Shown here in pieces: positions 8,423 through 16,622 of a stretch of DNA of 64,000 bases. The notes beneath the pieces were generated by a model. That model saw only the letters and a program-made list of their open reading frames with translations. It did not search any database and was not told the origin of the DNA. How positions within the stretch are numbered: the first letter of the stretch is position 1; each line of letters begins with the position of its first letter. Source of the DNA: Nonomuraea gerenzanensis (GTDB lineage Bacteria; Actinomycetota; Actinomycetes; Streptosporangiales; Streptosporangiaceae); the NCBI RefSeq assembly GCF_020215645.1, contig NZ_CP084058.1, positions 10,044,001-10,108,000 on the forward strand, in the 5' to 3' direction. Both the position numbers and the translations under genes were made by a program.

Positions 8423-9570
8423 GCGAGCCTGCGCAGCAGGATCTCGGCCGGGCCCCGGTAGCCGACCCGGGCCATGAGGTCGGCCAGCAGCAGCGAGATC
8501 AGCCACGTGCCCGCCGCCACGAGCGTGGCCCCGGCCAGGCCGAGGTCGTCCTGGAGGCCCATCCCGTACGGGTAGAAGAGCACCACGTACGCGACGGACT
8601 GGAAGAGGTACAGGCTCATCGAGCGCCGGCCGAGCGCCTCGACCATCGTGGTGAGCCGGTTGCGCCGCCGCCCGGCGCGGATCGCGACGAGGGCGACCAG
8701 GGCCGCCATGCCGATGCCGCCCGCGTACCCGGTGACGGCCTGCGCCAGCACGGCCGCCCAGAGAGCCGCCGGCGACGGCCCGGTCCAGACGTCCGCCTGG
8801 ACGAGGGCGGCGGGCAGGGAGCCGGCCACGGACAGGGCGGTGGTGATCACGGCGAAGCCGAGGAGGAGGCGGCGGTGCCGCGCGGGCTCCTCCAGGTAGC
8901 GGCGGCGCGCCGCCCACATGCCCAGCAGCACGCCGGGGATGACGAGCAGGGTGCCCACGGCCAGGCTGATCGGCCAGGCCGTGAGCCGCTCGGTGAGCAG
9001 GCTCCAAAAGCCCTGGCCGCCCGCGGAGACGCCGGCCTTGGTGTAGGTGGAGATGCCGTTCGACATGGGGAACCACATGCTGGCCGCGACGACGGCCGTG
9101 GCGGGGACGAACGTCAGCCCGGCCGTCCACAGCAGGGCCCGGTCACCGCGCCGCAACAGGCCGGCCAGCAGGACGGCGGCCAGGCCGTAGGGGGCGAGGA
9201 TGTCGATCGGGACCAGCAGCACCACGTGCGTGAGCCCGATGGCCATCAGCCACCAGCCGCGCCGGCGCAGCAGCTTGCGGGCGCTCACCCAGTCGCCGCC
9301 CGGGCGGGCGAGCCGCCGGTCGAGCAGTTGCACCAGCGCGTAGCCGAACAGGAAGGCGAACATCGGCCGCGCGTGGTTGTTGACGAAGAGGAAGTGGAAG
9401 ACATCGGTGATCGCGTTGAGCGCCGCGGGGCCGCGACGCACGTCGGTCACGAACAGCGGCGCGTGCGCGAAGGCGATGGCCAGCAGCATCGCGCCGCGTG
9501 CCAGGTCGGGGGCGAGGGCTCGCCCGGTGGTGGCGCGCGGTGGGGCCTGCGCCTCGATGGACGTGGTCAT
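8413..9570 (-). CDS. DUF418 family multi-pass membrane protein
   Basis: The 385-residue protein has about ten membrane helices. It begins with the DLARGAMLLAIAFAHA segment of the DUF418/heparan-alpha-glucosaminide acetyltransferase-like superfamily and ends with the DUF418 block (RSMSLYLFQSVAYVVLFY, GPAEILLRRL). Relatives in this superfamily are acyltransferases that move acyl groups across the membrane; DUF418 itself is uncharacterised. It converges on the two-component operon and may share a terminator region with it. Confidence 0.85.
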   Translation of the reverse strand: MTTSIEAQAPPRATTGRALAPDLARGAMLLAIAFAHAPLFVTDVRRGPAALNAITDVFHFLFVNNHARPMFAFLFGYALVQLLDRRLARPGGDWVSARKLLRRRGWWLMAIGLTHVVLLVPIDILAPYGLAAVLLAGLLRRGDRALLWTAGLTFVPATAVVAASMWFPMSNGISTYTKAGVSAGGQGFWSLLTERLTAWPISLAVGTLLVIPGVLLGMWAARRRYLEEPARHRRLLLGFAVITTALSVAGSLPAALVQADVWTGPSPAALWAAVLAQAVTGYAGGIGMAALVALVAIRAGRRRNRLTTMVEALGRRSMSLYLFQSVAYVVLFYPYGMGLQDDLGLAGATLVAAGTWLISLLLADLMARVGYRGPAEILLRRLAYR

Positions 9571-9596
9571 GCGTCACCTTCCTCACAACACCGATG

Positions 9597-10247
9597 TCAA
9601 CCGGCGGCCGACGACGACTTGGCCGCCTCCACGCTCTTGCGCAGCGCGGTGGTGATGGGCTCGACGGGCAGGGAGAGCTGCTCGATCCGGCTCCGGCTCC
9701 GGCGCGCCTCGCCCCGTTCCAGAACCGCCTTGAGGCCGGCCGCCCCGGCCAGCGCCGCCAGGACGCGCACGTCCTGGTCGAGCCGCCCGACCGGCTGGCC
9801 CCCGCGGATGGCCCGCCCGACGCGCTCGGCGAGCCTGCGTGACAGGTACGCCTTGCGCGGGACGATCCGCTCCACCGGGATGAACAGCACCCGGCGCCGC
9901 TCCACCCGGATCAGCCGGTCGGCGGCCAGCTCGTCACGCACCACGCCGACCGCCTTGGCGTGGTCCTTGCCGATCCATCGCCGCCAAGACCGGGGCGGCG
10001 AGCCGGAGATCTGTTCCCAGACGATCGCCCGCAGCGAGCCCGGCCCGGCGTGCGCGGGCTGCGCGACGGCCCGCGCCTTGCCCGACTCGTCGGCCAGGCA
10101 GCCCTCCAGCAGCAGCTCGGCCAGGGCGGCGGCGCGCAGCAGGTAGCCCAGCTCGGTCCGCTGCGCCAGCCGTTGCCTGCGCAGGTCGAAGGCCAGCAGG
10201 AAGGCCGAGCGGGTCAGCGTCTCATGGTGCTTCACCGGCGTCTCCAT
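9597..10247 (-). CDS. GPP34 (Golgi phosphoprotein 3-like) family protein
   Basis: The 216-residue protein has the GPP34 layout: an N-terminal helix (LTRSAFLLAFDL), AALAELLLEG, a basic patch around residue 80 (PRSWRRWIGKDHAKAV), and RVERRRVLFIPVERIVPRKAY. Eukaryotic GOLPH3 binds PI4P at Golgi membranes through basic residues; bacterial GPP34 proteins, frequent in actinomycetes, are mostly uncharacterised. The ATG at 10247 is chosen because GGGGAG lies 7 nt upstream; the frame extends to 10307 without a good site. The start overlaps the ribbon-helix-helix-like gene by 26 bp, so the two are translationally coupled. Confidence 0.8.
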   Translation of the reverse strand: METPVKHHETLTRSAFLLAFDLRRQRLAQRTELGYLLRAAALAELLLEGCLADESGKARAVAQPAHAGPGSLRAIVWEQISGSPPRSWRRWIGKDHAKAVGVVRDELAADRLIRVERRRVLFIPVERIVPRKAYLSRRLAERVGRAIRGGQPVGRLDQDVRVLAALAGAAGLKAVLERGEARRSRSRIEQLSLPVEPITTALRKSVEAAKSSSAAG

Positions 10248-10479
10248 CCGCGTGCTCCCCTTCGTCTTCCTCTTCTTCTCCCGCCGCGTCCCTGCGCGGG
10301 CGGCCACGCGGGCGCATCCGCCCGACCCCCTCGGGCAGCCGCCCCGCCTCTGACAGCGCCCTGCGCAGCAGGAACTCGATCTGGGAGTTCGTGCTGCGCA
10401 GCTCGTCGGACGCCCATCTGGCCAGCGCGTCGTGGACCACCGGGTCGAGCCGCAGCAGGAGCTTCTTTCGATCGACCAT
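10222..10479 (-). CDS. Small Arc/ribbon-helix-helix-like protein with acidic tail
   Basis: The 85-residue protein starts with a segment shaped like Arc or HicB-type ribbon-helix-helix domains: a basic beta strand (DRKKLLLRL), helix A ([16 protein letters not shown]) and helix B ([17 protein letters not shown]). After a basic stretch ([12 protein letters not shown]) the tail is strongly acidic ([17 protein letters not shown]). It sits between SPFH and GPP34 genes. ATG 10479 shares one base with the SPFH stop (TGATG); GTG 10482 is the alternative. It may autoregulate the operon through the palindromes at 11448-11471; that is inference. Confidence 0.72.
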   Translation of the reverse strand: MVDRKKLLLRLDPVVHDALARWASDELRSTNSQIEFLLRRALSEAGRLPEGVGRMRPRGRPRRDAAGEEEEDEGEHADGDAGEAP

Positions 10480-11417
10480 CACTGGTACAGCGTGCCCGTG
10501 TTGACCACGGGCTGGGTGTCGCGATCACCCACCAGCACCACGAGCAGGTTGCTGACCATGGCCGCCTTGCGCTCCTCGTCCAGCTCCACCACGTCGTGTT
10601 CGGCGAGCTTGGCCAGCGCCATCTCCACCATGCCGACGGCGCCCTCGACGATCCGCTGCCTGGCCGCCACCACCGCGCCGGCCTGCTGGCGGCGCAGCAT
10701 CGCGTGGGCGATCTCCGGCGCGTACGCCAGGTGGATGATGCGCGACTCGATGACCTTGACGCCCGCGGAGGCGACCCTGGCCGAGATCTCCAGGGAGAGC
10801 TGGTCGTTGATCTCGTCGGCGTTGTCGCGCAGCGACAGCCGCGGCTCGCCGTGGGAGTCGTAGGGGTAGGTGCCCGCGATGTGCCGCACCGCCGTCTCGG
10901 CCTGGATGGCCACGAACTCCACGAAGTCGTCCACCTCGAACACCGCCTGCGCGGTGTCCTGCACCTGCCAGACCACCACGGTCGCGATCTGGATGGGGTT
11001 GCCGTCGGCGTCGTTGACCTTGGTGACGTCCGTCTCGTGGTTGCGGATCCTGGTGGAGACCCGGCGGCGCACGGTGATCGGGTTGACCCATTGGAAGCCG
11101 GGGGTGCGCAGGGTGCCGACGTAGCGGCCGAGCAGCTGCACCACCCTGGCCTCGCCCGGGGCGACCGCGGTGAGCCCGAACAACATGACGAACCCGGTGA
11201 GGAGCACCAGGATGCCCACGAGCAGCGACGCCAGCCCGGCCGAGGCGGAGCCCGTGGCCAGCAGGGCGATGCCCAGCACGATCAGCGCCAGGCCGGCCAG
11301 CCCGACCAGCGTCGCCACGCTCAGCATCACGAACCCGTTGGCGGCCCTGACCGGCCGCTCGTGGGTGCGGGGCTCGGGCATGTCGACCACGCCCGCGCTC
11401 GATGTGTCCACCATCAC
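10479..11417 (-). CDS. SPFH/Band 7 (stomatin/flotillin-like) membrane protein
   Basis: The 312-residue protein has two membrane helices at about 25-75 followed by a Band 7 domain at about 85-290 ([23 protein letters not shown] and [18 protein letters not shown] are typical strands), then a C-terminal helical region ending [24 protein letters not shown] proteins form ring- or cage-like scaffolds that organise membrane microdomains. It heads an operon with the small DNA-binding-like protein and GPP34, and lacks an adjacent NfeD gene, unlike many slipin operons. Confidence 0.88.
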   Translation of the reverse strand: MMVDTSSAGVVDMPEPRTHERPVRAANGFVMLSVATLVGLAGLALIVLGIALLATGSASAGLASLLVGILVLLTGFVMLFGLTAVAPGEARVVQLLGRYVGTLRTPGFQWVNPITVRRRVSTRIRNHETDVTKVNDADGNPIQIATVVVWQVQDTAQAVFEVDDFVEFVAIQAETAVRHIAGTYPYDSHGEPRLSLRDNADEINDQLSLEISARVASAGVKVIESRIIHLAYAPEIAHAMLRRQQAGAVVAARQRIVEGAVGMVEMALAKLAEHDVVELDEERKAAMVSNLLVVLVGDRDTQPVVNTGTLYQ

Positions 11418-11447
11418 CTTGCCTCCCGACTCTTGTGTGACTTCACC

Positions 11448-11471
11448 TTGCTAGCAAAGTGATATCACTTT
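11448..11471. promoter_or_regulatory. Two abutting palindromes upstream of the SPFH operon
   Basis: TTGCTAGCAA (11448-11457) and AAAGTGATATCACTTT (11456-11471) are both perfect inverted repeats and overlap by two bases. They lie 30-54 bp upstream of the SPFH start in a divergent region. Tandem palindromes suit cooperative binding by a ribbon-helix-helix dimer array. Confidence 0.55.
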
Positions 11472-11583
11472 TTTGGCCGCGTGGGAAGGCCGGCCGGTGG
11501 GCGCTGTGGTAGGGCTGGCACTACCGGGCATCAGGGTGTCGGCGGCAATGTCGCGCCCGTCCTGAAGCCCTAGGGTTTGTGCC

Positions 11584-12279
11584 ATGAGGAGAACGGCGTT
11601 GATCGCGGGCTCGCTGGGGCTCGCCGCGGTGCTGACCGGCTGTGGCCTCGGTGAGCACAACGCAGACACCGTGACGTACGACGTCACGGACAAGGTGGCG
11701 GCCCTGCGCGTCGAGGCCGACTCCGGCACCGTCGAGGTGGTCGAGTCCGACCGCGCCGGCATTCACGTGAGCGAGCGGCTGACCTGGCGCAAGGAGAAGC
11801 CCAAGACCAGCCACGAGGTGCGGGGCGACACACTGGAGCTGGCGTTCACCTGCCCTACCAGTTGGGGCCTCGGCGCCGCGGGAGTGTCCTGCGACGTGAG
11901 CTACCGGGTCGAGGTGCCCAAGGGGTTGCGCGTCACGGCGGGCACCGACTCGGGCGACCTCACGCTGAAGAACCTGTCGGGCGAGGTGGAGGCCAGCAGC
12001 GACTCCGGCGCCATCGAGGCCGCGGGGCTGACGGGCAAGCGGGTCGTCATGCGGACGGACTCGGGTGACGTGACGCTGACCTTCACCGGTCAGCCCGACA
12101 AGGTCACGACCTCCACGGACTCCGGGCGGATCGAGATCCACGTGCCGCAGGGGCCGTACAACGTCGTGACGCGGACGGACTCGGGCGGCAAGGAGATCAC
12201 CGCCGCCAGCGACGCCTCGGCCCCGCGCTCGATCGAGGCGGTCAGCGACTCGGGCGACCTGGCGGTCATGACGCCCTGA
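11584..12279 (+). CDS. DUF4097-type beta-strand repeat lipoprotein
   Basis: The 231-residue protein has a lipoprotein signal (AAVLTGC, Cys20) and then a repetitive beta-rich domain in which the pattern D-S-G recurs at least eight times (ADSGTVEV, TDSGDLTL, SDSGAIEA, TDSGDVTL, TDSGRIEI, TDSGGKEI, SDSGDLAV). This is the DUF4097 right-handed beta-helix signature, the same fold class as bactofilin-like adhesins. Function is unknown. It is expected to sit on the outer face of the membrane. It diverges from the SPFH operon and converges on trhA. Confidence 0.82.
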   Translation: MRRTALIAGSLGLAAVLTGCGLGEHNADTVTYDVTDKVAALRVEADSGTVEVVESDRAGIHVSERLTWRKEKPKTSHEVRGDTLELAFTCPTSWGLGAAGVSCDVSYRVEVPKGLRVTAGTDSGDLTLKNLSGEVEASSDSGAIEAAGLTGKRVVMRTDSGDVTLTFTGQPDKVTTSTDSGRIEIHVPQGPYNVVTRTDSGGKEITAASDASAPRSIEAVSDSGDLAVMTP

Positions 12280-12297
12280 CCGCCGGCGCCGGGCGGC

Positions 12298-12945
12298 TCA
12301 GCCGTGGGAGTAGACCACGATCGACACCGCGATGTACTGCACCAGGTAGGCGGCGATCGTGAACGCGTGGAAGACCTCGTGGAAGCCGAACCAGCGGGGT
12401 GACGGATCGGGGCGGCGCAGGCCGTACACGACGGCGCCGGCCGAGTAGAACACGCCGCCCACCGCCACCAGCACGACGGCGGCCACCCCCGCGCCCTCCA
12501 GCAACTGCGGCATGACGAAGACCGCGGTCCAGCCCAGCGCCAGGTACAGGACCGTGTAGAGCCAGCGCGGCGCGTTCATCCACAACACCCGGAACAGCAC
12601 CCCGGACAGCGCCCCGCCCCAGATCACCGACAGCACCGCCACGCGGGCCGCACCGTCGAGCGCCAGCAGGGCGAACGGGGTGTAGGTGCCCGCGATGATC
12701 AGGTAGATGTTCGCATGGTCGATCCGGCGCAGGAACTCGGCCAGCCGCGGGCCCAGCGTGCTGCGGTGATAGGTGGCGGAGATGCCGAACAACAGGGCCG
12801 AGGTGATGGCGTAGATCGACGAGGCCAGCCGGGCCTGCAAGGTGGGCCCCAGCGCCACGAGCACGAAGCCGGCGACCAAGGTGACAGGCAGCGCTCCGGT
12901 GTGCAACCAGCCTCGCAGCCGCGGCTTAACGGTGATGGTCGTCAT
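12298..12945 (-). CDS. trhA: Hemolysin III/TrhA, PAQR-family seven-helix membrane protein
   Basis: The 215-residue protein has seven hydrophobic helices and the three PAQR metal-site segments: SATYHRS near residue 57, DHANIYLIIAGTYTPF near 75, and GFHEVFHAF near 190. Relatives include E. coli YqfA/TrhA and eukaryotic adiponectin receptors, which carry a Zn-bound hydrolase-like centre; the bacterial proteins influence membrane lipid balance. The gene follows the PBP gene on the same strand with a 20-nt gap that is filled by a 22-bp palindrome, leaving no clear ribosome-binding site. Confidence 0.88.
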   Translation of the reverse strand: MTTITVKPRLRGWLHTGALPVTLVAGFVLVALGPTLQARLASSIYAITSALLFGISATYHRSTLGPRLAEFLRRIDHANIYLIIAGTYTPFALLALDGAARVAVLSVIWGGALSGVLFRVLWMNAPRWLYTVLYLALGWTAVFVMPQLLEGAGVAAVVLVAVGGVFYSAGAVVYGLRRPDPSPRWFGFHEVFHAFTIAAYLVQYIAVSIVVYSHG

Positions 12946-12946
12946 G

Positions 12947-12968
12947 TAACCTACGGTACCGTAGGTTA
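12947..12968. promoter_or_regulatory. 22-bp perfect palindrome, probable TetR-type operator of trhA
   Basis: TAACCTACGGT and ACCGTAGGTTA form a perfect inverted repeat with no spacer. It starts one base before the trhA ATG and includes the TAA stop of the PBP gene at its far end. The TACGGTACCGTA core resembles TetR-family operators. Its position would block transcription start or translation of trhA. Confidence 0.65.
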
Positions 12969-14498
12969 GAGCCCATTAAAGAAACGGGCGGCAATGGGGA
13001 CAGCGACCGACCTTCCGGACCCTCCGTTCCGCACGAAGACACAGAAGGCCAGGTCATCGCGGTATCCGATGAACCAGGCATGCGGCGTCTCGCCCTCCAC
13101 CTCGGCCGTCCCCGTCTTGCCCGCGGCCCCCTCCGGCAGCCCCGACTCACTGGCCGTCCCGTAGTCGACGACGGCCGTCATCATCTCCCGCAGCGCCGCC
13201 ACGACGCCCTCGTCCATCTGGACGTCCTCGTGCGGGGTGCCGTCGATGCGGCGCACCAGCTCCTCCGACAGCAGCCGCGGCGAGCGCCAGGTGCCGCTCT
13301 GCACGGCGGCGGCGAGCGCGGCCATGCACAGCGGGGTGGTGACGACCTCGCCCTGGCCGATCACGTCGGCGCCGAGCATGTCGAGGTCGTCGGTCTCGGG
13401 CACGGTGCCGCAGGTCCCGCCGATCCCGGTCGCGATCGGCCGGCCGAACCCCCACTCGTCGGCCGTCCTGCTCAGCTCCTCCCCCGTCAGCCTGGTGGTC
13501 GCCTGCTCGACGAACGTGGTGTTGCAGGAGTAGGCGAACGCGTCGGTGAACGTCACGACGCCGCGGTCCACCTCGCCGTCGTTGCTGAAGGGCCGGTGGA
13601 ACGGGATCTGGTACGTGCCGGGGCACCCGACCTGGGCCGCCGGGTCGAGCCCGCCCTTGATCAGCGCCGCGGCGGTGATCGTCTTGAACACGGAGCCGGG
13701 CGGGAACACGTCACGCACGGCGCTGTAGCTCTCCCCCAGGCGGTCGGCCAGCGCGAGCAGCTCGCCGGTGCTCGGCCGGATGACGATGATCGTGGAGTCC
13801 TCGGTGCCGTCCAGCGCCCGCGCGGCGGCCGCCTGCACGGATCGCGACAGGGTGGTGCGCTCGACGTTCGCCTCGGGCTCGCGGTGCAGCAGGGTCGTGT
13901 CCGGCCGGCCCGGCACCTTCGACACCAGCGACCAGCCGTAGTTGACGTGCTCGAACTCGCGCTTGAGCGGGTCCAGGTACGCCTCGGCGTAGCTGTCGTT
14001 CGGGATCTTGTCGCCCTCGCTGGTGACCAGCTCGGCCGCCGACGTCTCCACCTCCTCCAGCACCAGCGTGCCGCCGTCCTTGAGCAGCGGGTGCAGCGTC
14101 TCGGGGGCCCATAAGACCTTCCAGGTGCGCTCCCGCACGGCCAGCCGCAGCGTGCTGTCGAACGGCCAGTCGCCGAGGTCGGCCAGCCGGCGCACGCCCG
14201 AGAACGGCACCTCGGCCGCCTGCTCGCCCGTGGTCCGCAGCTGGCCGGGGGTGAGCTGCAGGGACTCCACGTGCAGCTGGTCGCTGAGCGTGCGGTGCCG
14301 TACGGAGAAGTCGGCCGGCGGCTGGAACACCAGCCGCTCCATCGCCGAGACGTTCCCGCGCCGCCAGGCGTCGAAGTACGCGGCGGCCGTCTGGGCGGGG
14401 CTGCCCTTGACCCGGTTCGACGCCGCGATGGCGAAAGCACCCGCCCCGGCTATCGCGACAAGCGCGATAACGAGCACAATCAGCCTTCGCCGTGCCAT
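12966..14498 (-). CDS. Class B penicillin-binding protein (transpeptidase) with NTF2-like domain
   Basis: The 510-residue enzyme likely cross-links peptidoglycan stem peptides outside the membrane. One N-terminal membrane helix (5-26) is followed by an NTF2-like/MecA_N domain (about 33-140), a PBP dimerisation-like linker, and a transpeptidase domain with catalytic S269-V-F-K272, S324-C-N326 and K461-T-G-T464 in proper order and spacing. MecA_N-like domains occur in S. aureus PBP2a and in actinobacterial relatives. The ATG at 14498 has GGGAG six bases upstream. The gene diverges from a spermidine-synthase-like gene with only 27 bp between starts. Confidence 0.88.
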   Translation of the reverse strand: MARRRLIVLVIALVAIAGAGAFAIAASNRVKGSPAQTAAAYFDAWRRGNVSAMERLVFQPPADFSVRHRTLSDQLHVESLQLTPGQLRTTGEQAAEVPFSGVRRLADLGDWPFDSTLRLAVRERTWKVLWAPETLHPLLKDGGTLVLEEVETSAAELVTSEGDKIPNDSYAEAYLDPLKREFEHVNYGWSLVSKVPGRPDTTLLHREPEANVERTTLSRSVQAAAARALDGTEDSTIIVIRPSTGELLALADRLGESYSAVRDVFPPGSVFKTITAAALIKGGLDPAAQVGCPGTYQIPFHRPFSNDGEVDRGVVTFTDAFAYSCNTTFVEQATTRLTGEELSRTADEWGFGRPIATGIGGTCGTVPETDDLDMLGADVIGQGEVVTTPLCMAALAAAVQSGTWRSPRLLSEELVRRIDGTPHEDVQMDEGVVAALREMMTAVVDYGTASESGLPEGAAGKTGTAEVEGETPHAWFIGYRDDLAFCVFVRNGGSGRSVAVPIAARFFNGL

Positions 14499-14525
14499 AC
14501 GGTACTCCCAGGGAGGGGATCAGAC

Positions 14526-15371
14526 GTGGCCCGTGGACAGCGTGAACCGATGCCTGGCCTGTACCCGGTGACGTTCGGCGAGGTCGAGTTGCTCCGGGAT
14601 CTGGACAGACAGGACGGCTGGGTGCTGTCCAAGGATGGCGTACCTCAGTCGTACATAGATCTTCAAGACCCGACATTTCTGGAATTCGAGTATGTACGAC
14701 TCATGGCGGATGTGATCGACCTTTTGTCAGAAGGGCCGTTGAGCTGCGTCCACGTGGGCGGCGGCGCCTGCACGATCCCCCGCTACGTCTCCGCCACCCG
14801 CGCCGGCTCCAGGCACATCGTCATCGAGCCCGACGGCCTGCTGGTCAACCTGGTACGCGAGCAGCTCGACCTGCGCTCGGTGCCCCGGCTGAAGGTCATC
14901 GTGGCCGGCGGCAGGGAGGGCACGGCCAAGGTCTGGGACGAGACGGCCGACCTGGTGGTCCTCGACGCGTTCACCGGCGCGACGATGCCGGTGGAGCTGG
15001 CCACGGCCGAGTACATGGGCGACATCGCCAGGATCCTGCGCCCCGACGGCACCCTCCTGATCAACCTGGCCGACGGCAAGGGCCTGGCCTTCGCCAGGCG
15101 CCTGCTGGCCACGGTGACAAGCACGTTCGGGCACGTGGCCCTGCTGGCCGAGCCGGGCATCATGCGGGGCCGCCGCTTCGGCAACCTCATCGTGGCCGCC
15201 TCGCGGGCCGAGCTGCCGGTCGAGCTGCTGACCAGGAAGGCGGCGGGCGGCCTGACGCAGGCCCGCTGCGTGCACGGGGAGGCGCTGACCCACTTCATCG
15301 CCGGCGCGGCGCCCATCAGGGACGGTGACGCGGTCATCGCGCCCGTCCCGCCTCCCGCCGTCTTCGGCTGA
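14526..15371 (+). CDS. Spermidine synthase-like methyltransferase-fold protein
   Basis: The 281-residue protein has the Rossmann fold of the spermidine synthase superfamily: the SAM-pocket glycine loop CVHVGGGACTIPRYV near 79, an acidic strand end (IVIEPDG), and DLVVLDAF near 146, where polyamine synthases have the D-A-F/H active-site aspartate. Many actinobacterial paralogues of this type lack evidence for polyamine synthesis and no SAM decarboxylase is nearby, so the substrate is open. GTG 14526 is chosen because GGGAGGGGA lies 7 nt upstream; ATG 14550 is the alternative. Confidence 0.7.
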   Translation: MARGQREPMPGLYPVTFGEVELLRDLDRQDGWVLSKDGVPQSYIDLQDPTFLEFEYVRLMADVIDLLSEGPLSCVHVGGGACTIPRYVSATRAGSRHIVIEPDGLLVNLVREQLDLRSVPRLKVIVAGGREGTAKVWDETADLVVLDAFTGATMPVELATAEYMGDIARILRPDGTLLINLADGKGLAFARRLLATVTSTFGHVALLAEPGIMRGRRFGNLIVAASRAELPVELLTRKAAGGLTQARCVHGEALTHFIAGAAPIRDGDAVIAPVPPPAVFG

Positions 15372-15441
15372 CCACGGCGCCCCGGAATAGTTGAATTCTA
15401 AACTTGGTTGAGCCGGGCAGACCCGCTGGAAGGAGCGCGAC

Positions 15442-16410
15442 ATGCCCGCCGTGACCGTAGAGAACCCGCTCACCCTCCCCCGCCTGCCCGAGCCACAGGC
15501 CGGTGAGCCCGGGCGCAAGGTGCTCGCCGTCGAGACCGCGCCCAGCGGGTTCGAGGGTGAGGGCTTCCCCGTCCGCCGCGCGCTGGCGGCGATCAAGCCC
15601 GAGTACCTGGACCCCTTCGTGATGATGGACCAGATGGGCGAGGTCGACTACGCGGCCGGCGAGCCCAAGGGCACCCCCTGGCATCCGCACCGGGGCTTCG
15701 AGACCGTCACGTACATGATCGACGGCGTGATGGAGCACCTCGACTCCAACGGCGGCGGCGGCACGATCACCAACGGCGACACCCAGTGGATGACCGCGGG
15801 GGCCGGGATCCTGCACAAGGAGGCGCCGCCGGAGTGGCTGGTGCAGCAGGGCGGGCTCTTCCACGGCATCCAGCTCTGGGTGAACCTGCCGGGGGCCAAG
15901 AAGATGATCGCACCCCAGTACCAGGACATCGGCGGCGCCAGCGTCGCACTGCTGAGCAGCCACGACGGCGGGGCGCTGGTGCGGCTCATCGCCGGGGACC
16001 TGGCCGGGCACGTCGGGCCCGGCAGCACGCAGACGCCGATCACGCTGCTGCACGCCACCGTCTCGCCGGGGGCGCGGCTGGTCCTGCCGTGGCGCAAGGA
16101 CTTCAACGCGCTGGCGTACGTGCTGTCCGGGCGCGGGACCGCAGGCGCTGAGCGACGGCCGCTGAGCGGCGGGCAGCTCGCCGTGTTCGAGGGGTTCGGG
16201 AACCGGCCGGGGCTGGCGACGCAGGCCGGGAGCATCACGATCGCGGCGGCCAAGGAGGCGATGGAGGTGATCGTGCTCGGTGGTGAGCCCATCGGGGAGC
16301 CGGTGGCGCACTACGGGCCGTTCGTCATGAACACCAAGGCCGAGCTGGTGCAGGCGTTCGAGGACTTCAAGGCGGGGCGGCTCGGGAGCATCCCCGCCCA
16401 GCACGCCTGA
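15442..16410 (+). CDS. Pirin family protein
   Basis: The 322-residue bicupin carries the pirin metal-site motifs in the N-terminal cupin: H81-P-H83-RGFET, then MEHLDSNGG near 104 and AGAGILHKE near 127. Pirins bind Fe and have been described as quercetinase-like dioxygenases or redox-sensing partners of other proteins. The C-terminal cupin (about 190-320) has no metal motif. A clear AAGGAGCG ribosome site precedes ATG 15442. No partner is evident in the neighbourhood. Confidence 0.88.
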   Translation: MPAVTVENPLTLPRLPEPQAGEPGRKVLAVETAPSGFEGEGFPVRRALAAIKPEYLDPFVMMDQMGEVDYAAGEPKGTPWHPHRGFETVTYMIDGVMEHLDSNGGGGTITNGDTQWMTAGAGILHKEAPPEWLVQQGGLFHGIQLWVNLPGAKKMIAPQYQDIGGASVALLSSHDGGALVRLIAGDLAGHVGPGSTQTPITLLHATVSPGARLVLPWRKDFNALAYVLSGRGTAGAERRPLSGGQLAVFEGFGNRPGLATQAGSITIAAAKEAMEVIVLGGEPIGEPVAHYGPFVMNTKAELVQAFEDFKAGRLGSIPAQHA

Positions 16411-16596
16411 TCACCACCAATCAGTGAGCTGTACGGGGAGTCGGAGGCCACGCTCGTGTACGACGTTCACACGGCGATGCCCGCCGGCGTCCAGCGCACG
16501 GCCGAGCACTTCCGGCTGCGCGACGGGCGGATCAGCACGATCATGCTGATCTTCGACGCCGCCCCGTGGCAGCCGATGGCCGCCGCGATCACGTGA
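16411..16596 (+). pseudogene. C-terminal remnant of an NTF2/SnoaL-like protein
   Basis: Directly after the pirin stop, and in the same frame, an open stretch encodes a segment containing GVQRTAEHFRLRDGRI and IMLIFDAAPWQPM before a TGA at 16594. This pattern matches my recollection of the last 55 residues of SnoaL/NTF2-like proteins. No start codon with a ribosome site, and no N-terminal half, is present. It is most simply a gene decayed by a deletion that joined its end to the pirin gene. Confidence 0.5.
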
Positions 16597-16613
16597 GCGG
16601 CGCGTGATCGCGG
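16583..16613. terminator. Hairpin between convergent genes
   Basis: Eleven-base arms (16583-16593 and 16603-16613) are perfectly complementary around a nine-base loop. The hairpin lies between the NTF2-like remnant and the convergent SOD-like gene and may stop transcription from both sides. It lacks a U-tract, as is usual in actinomycetes. Confidence 0.6.
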
Positions 16614-16622
16614 GCCGATCGC

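Noticed and set aside
14271..14525. N-terminal extension of the spermidine-synthase-like protein
   Set aside because: The upstream frame lies wholly within the PBP gene on the other strand, lacks homology-like sequence and is preceded by no ribosome site; GTG 14526 has a good one.
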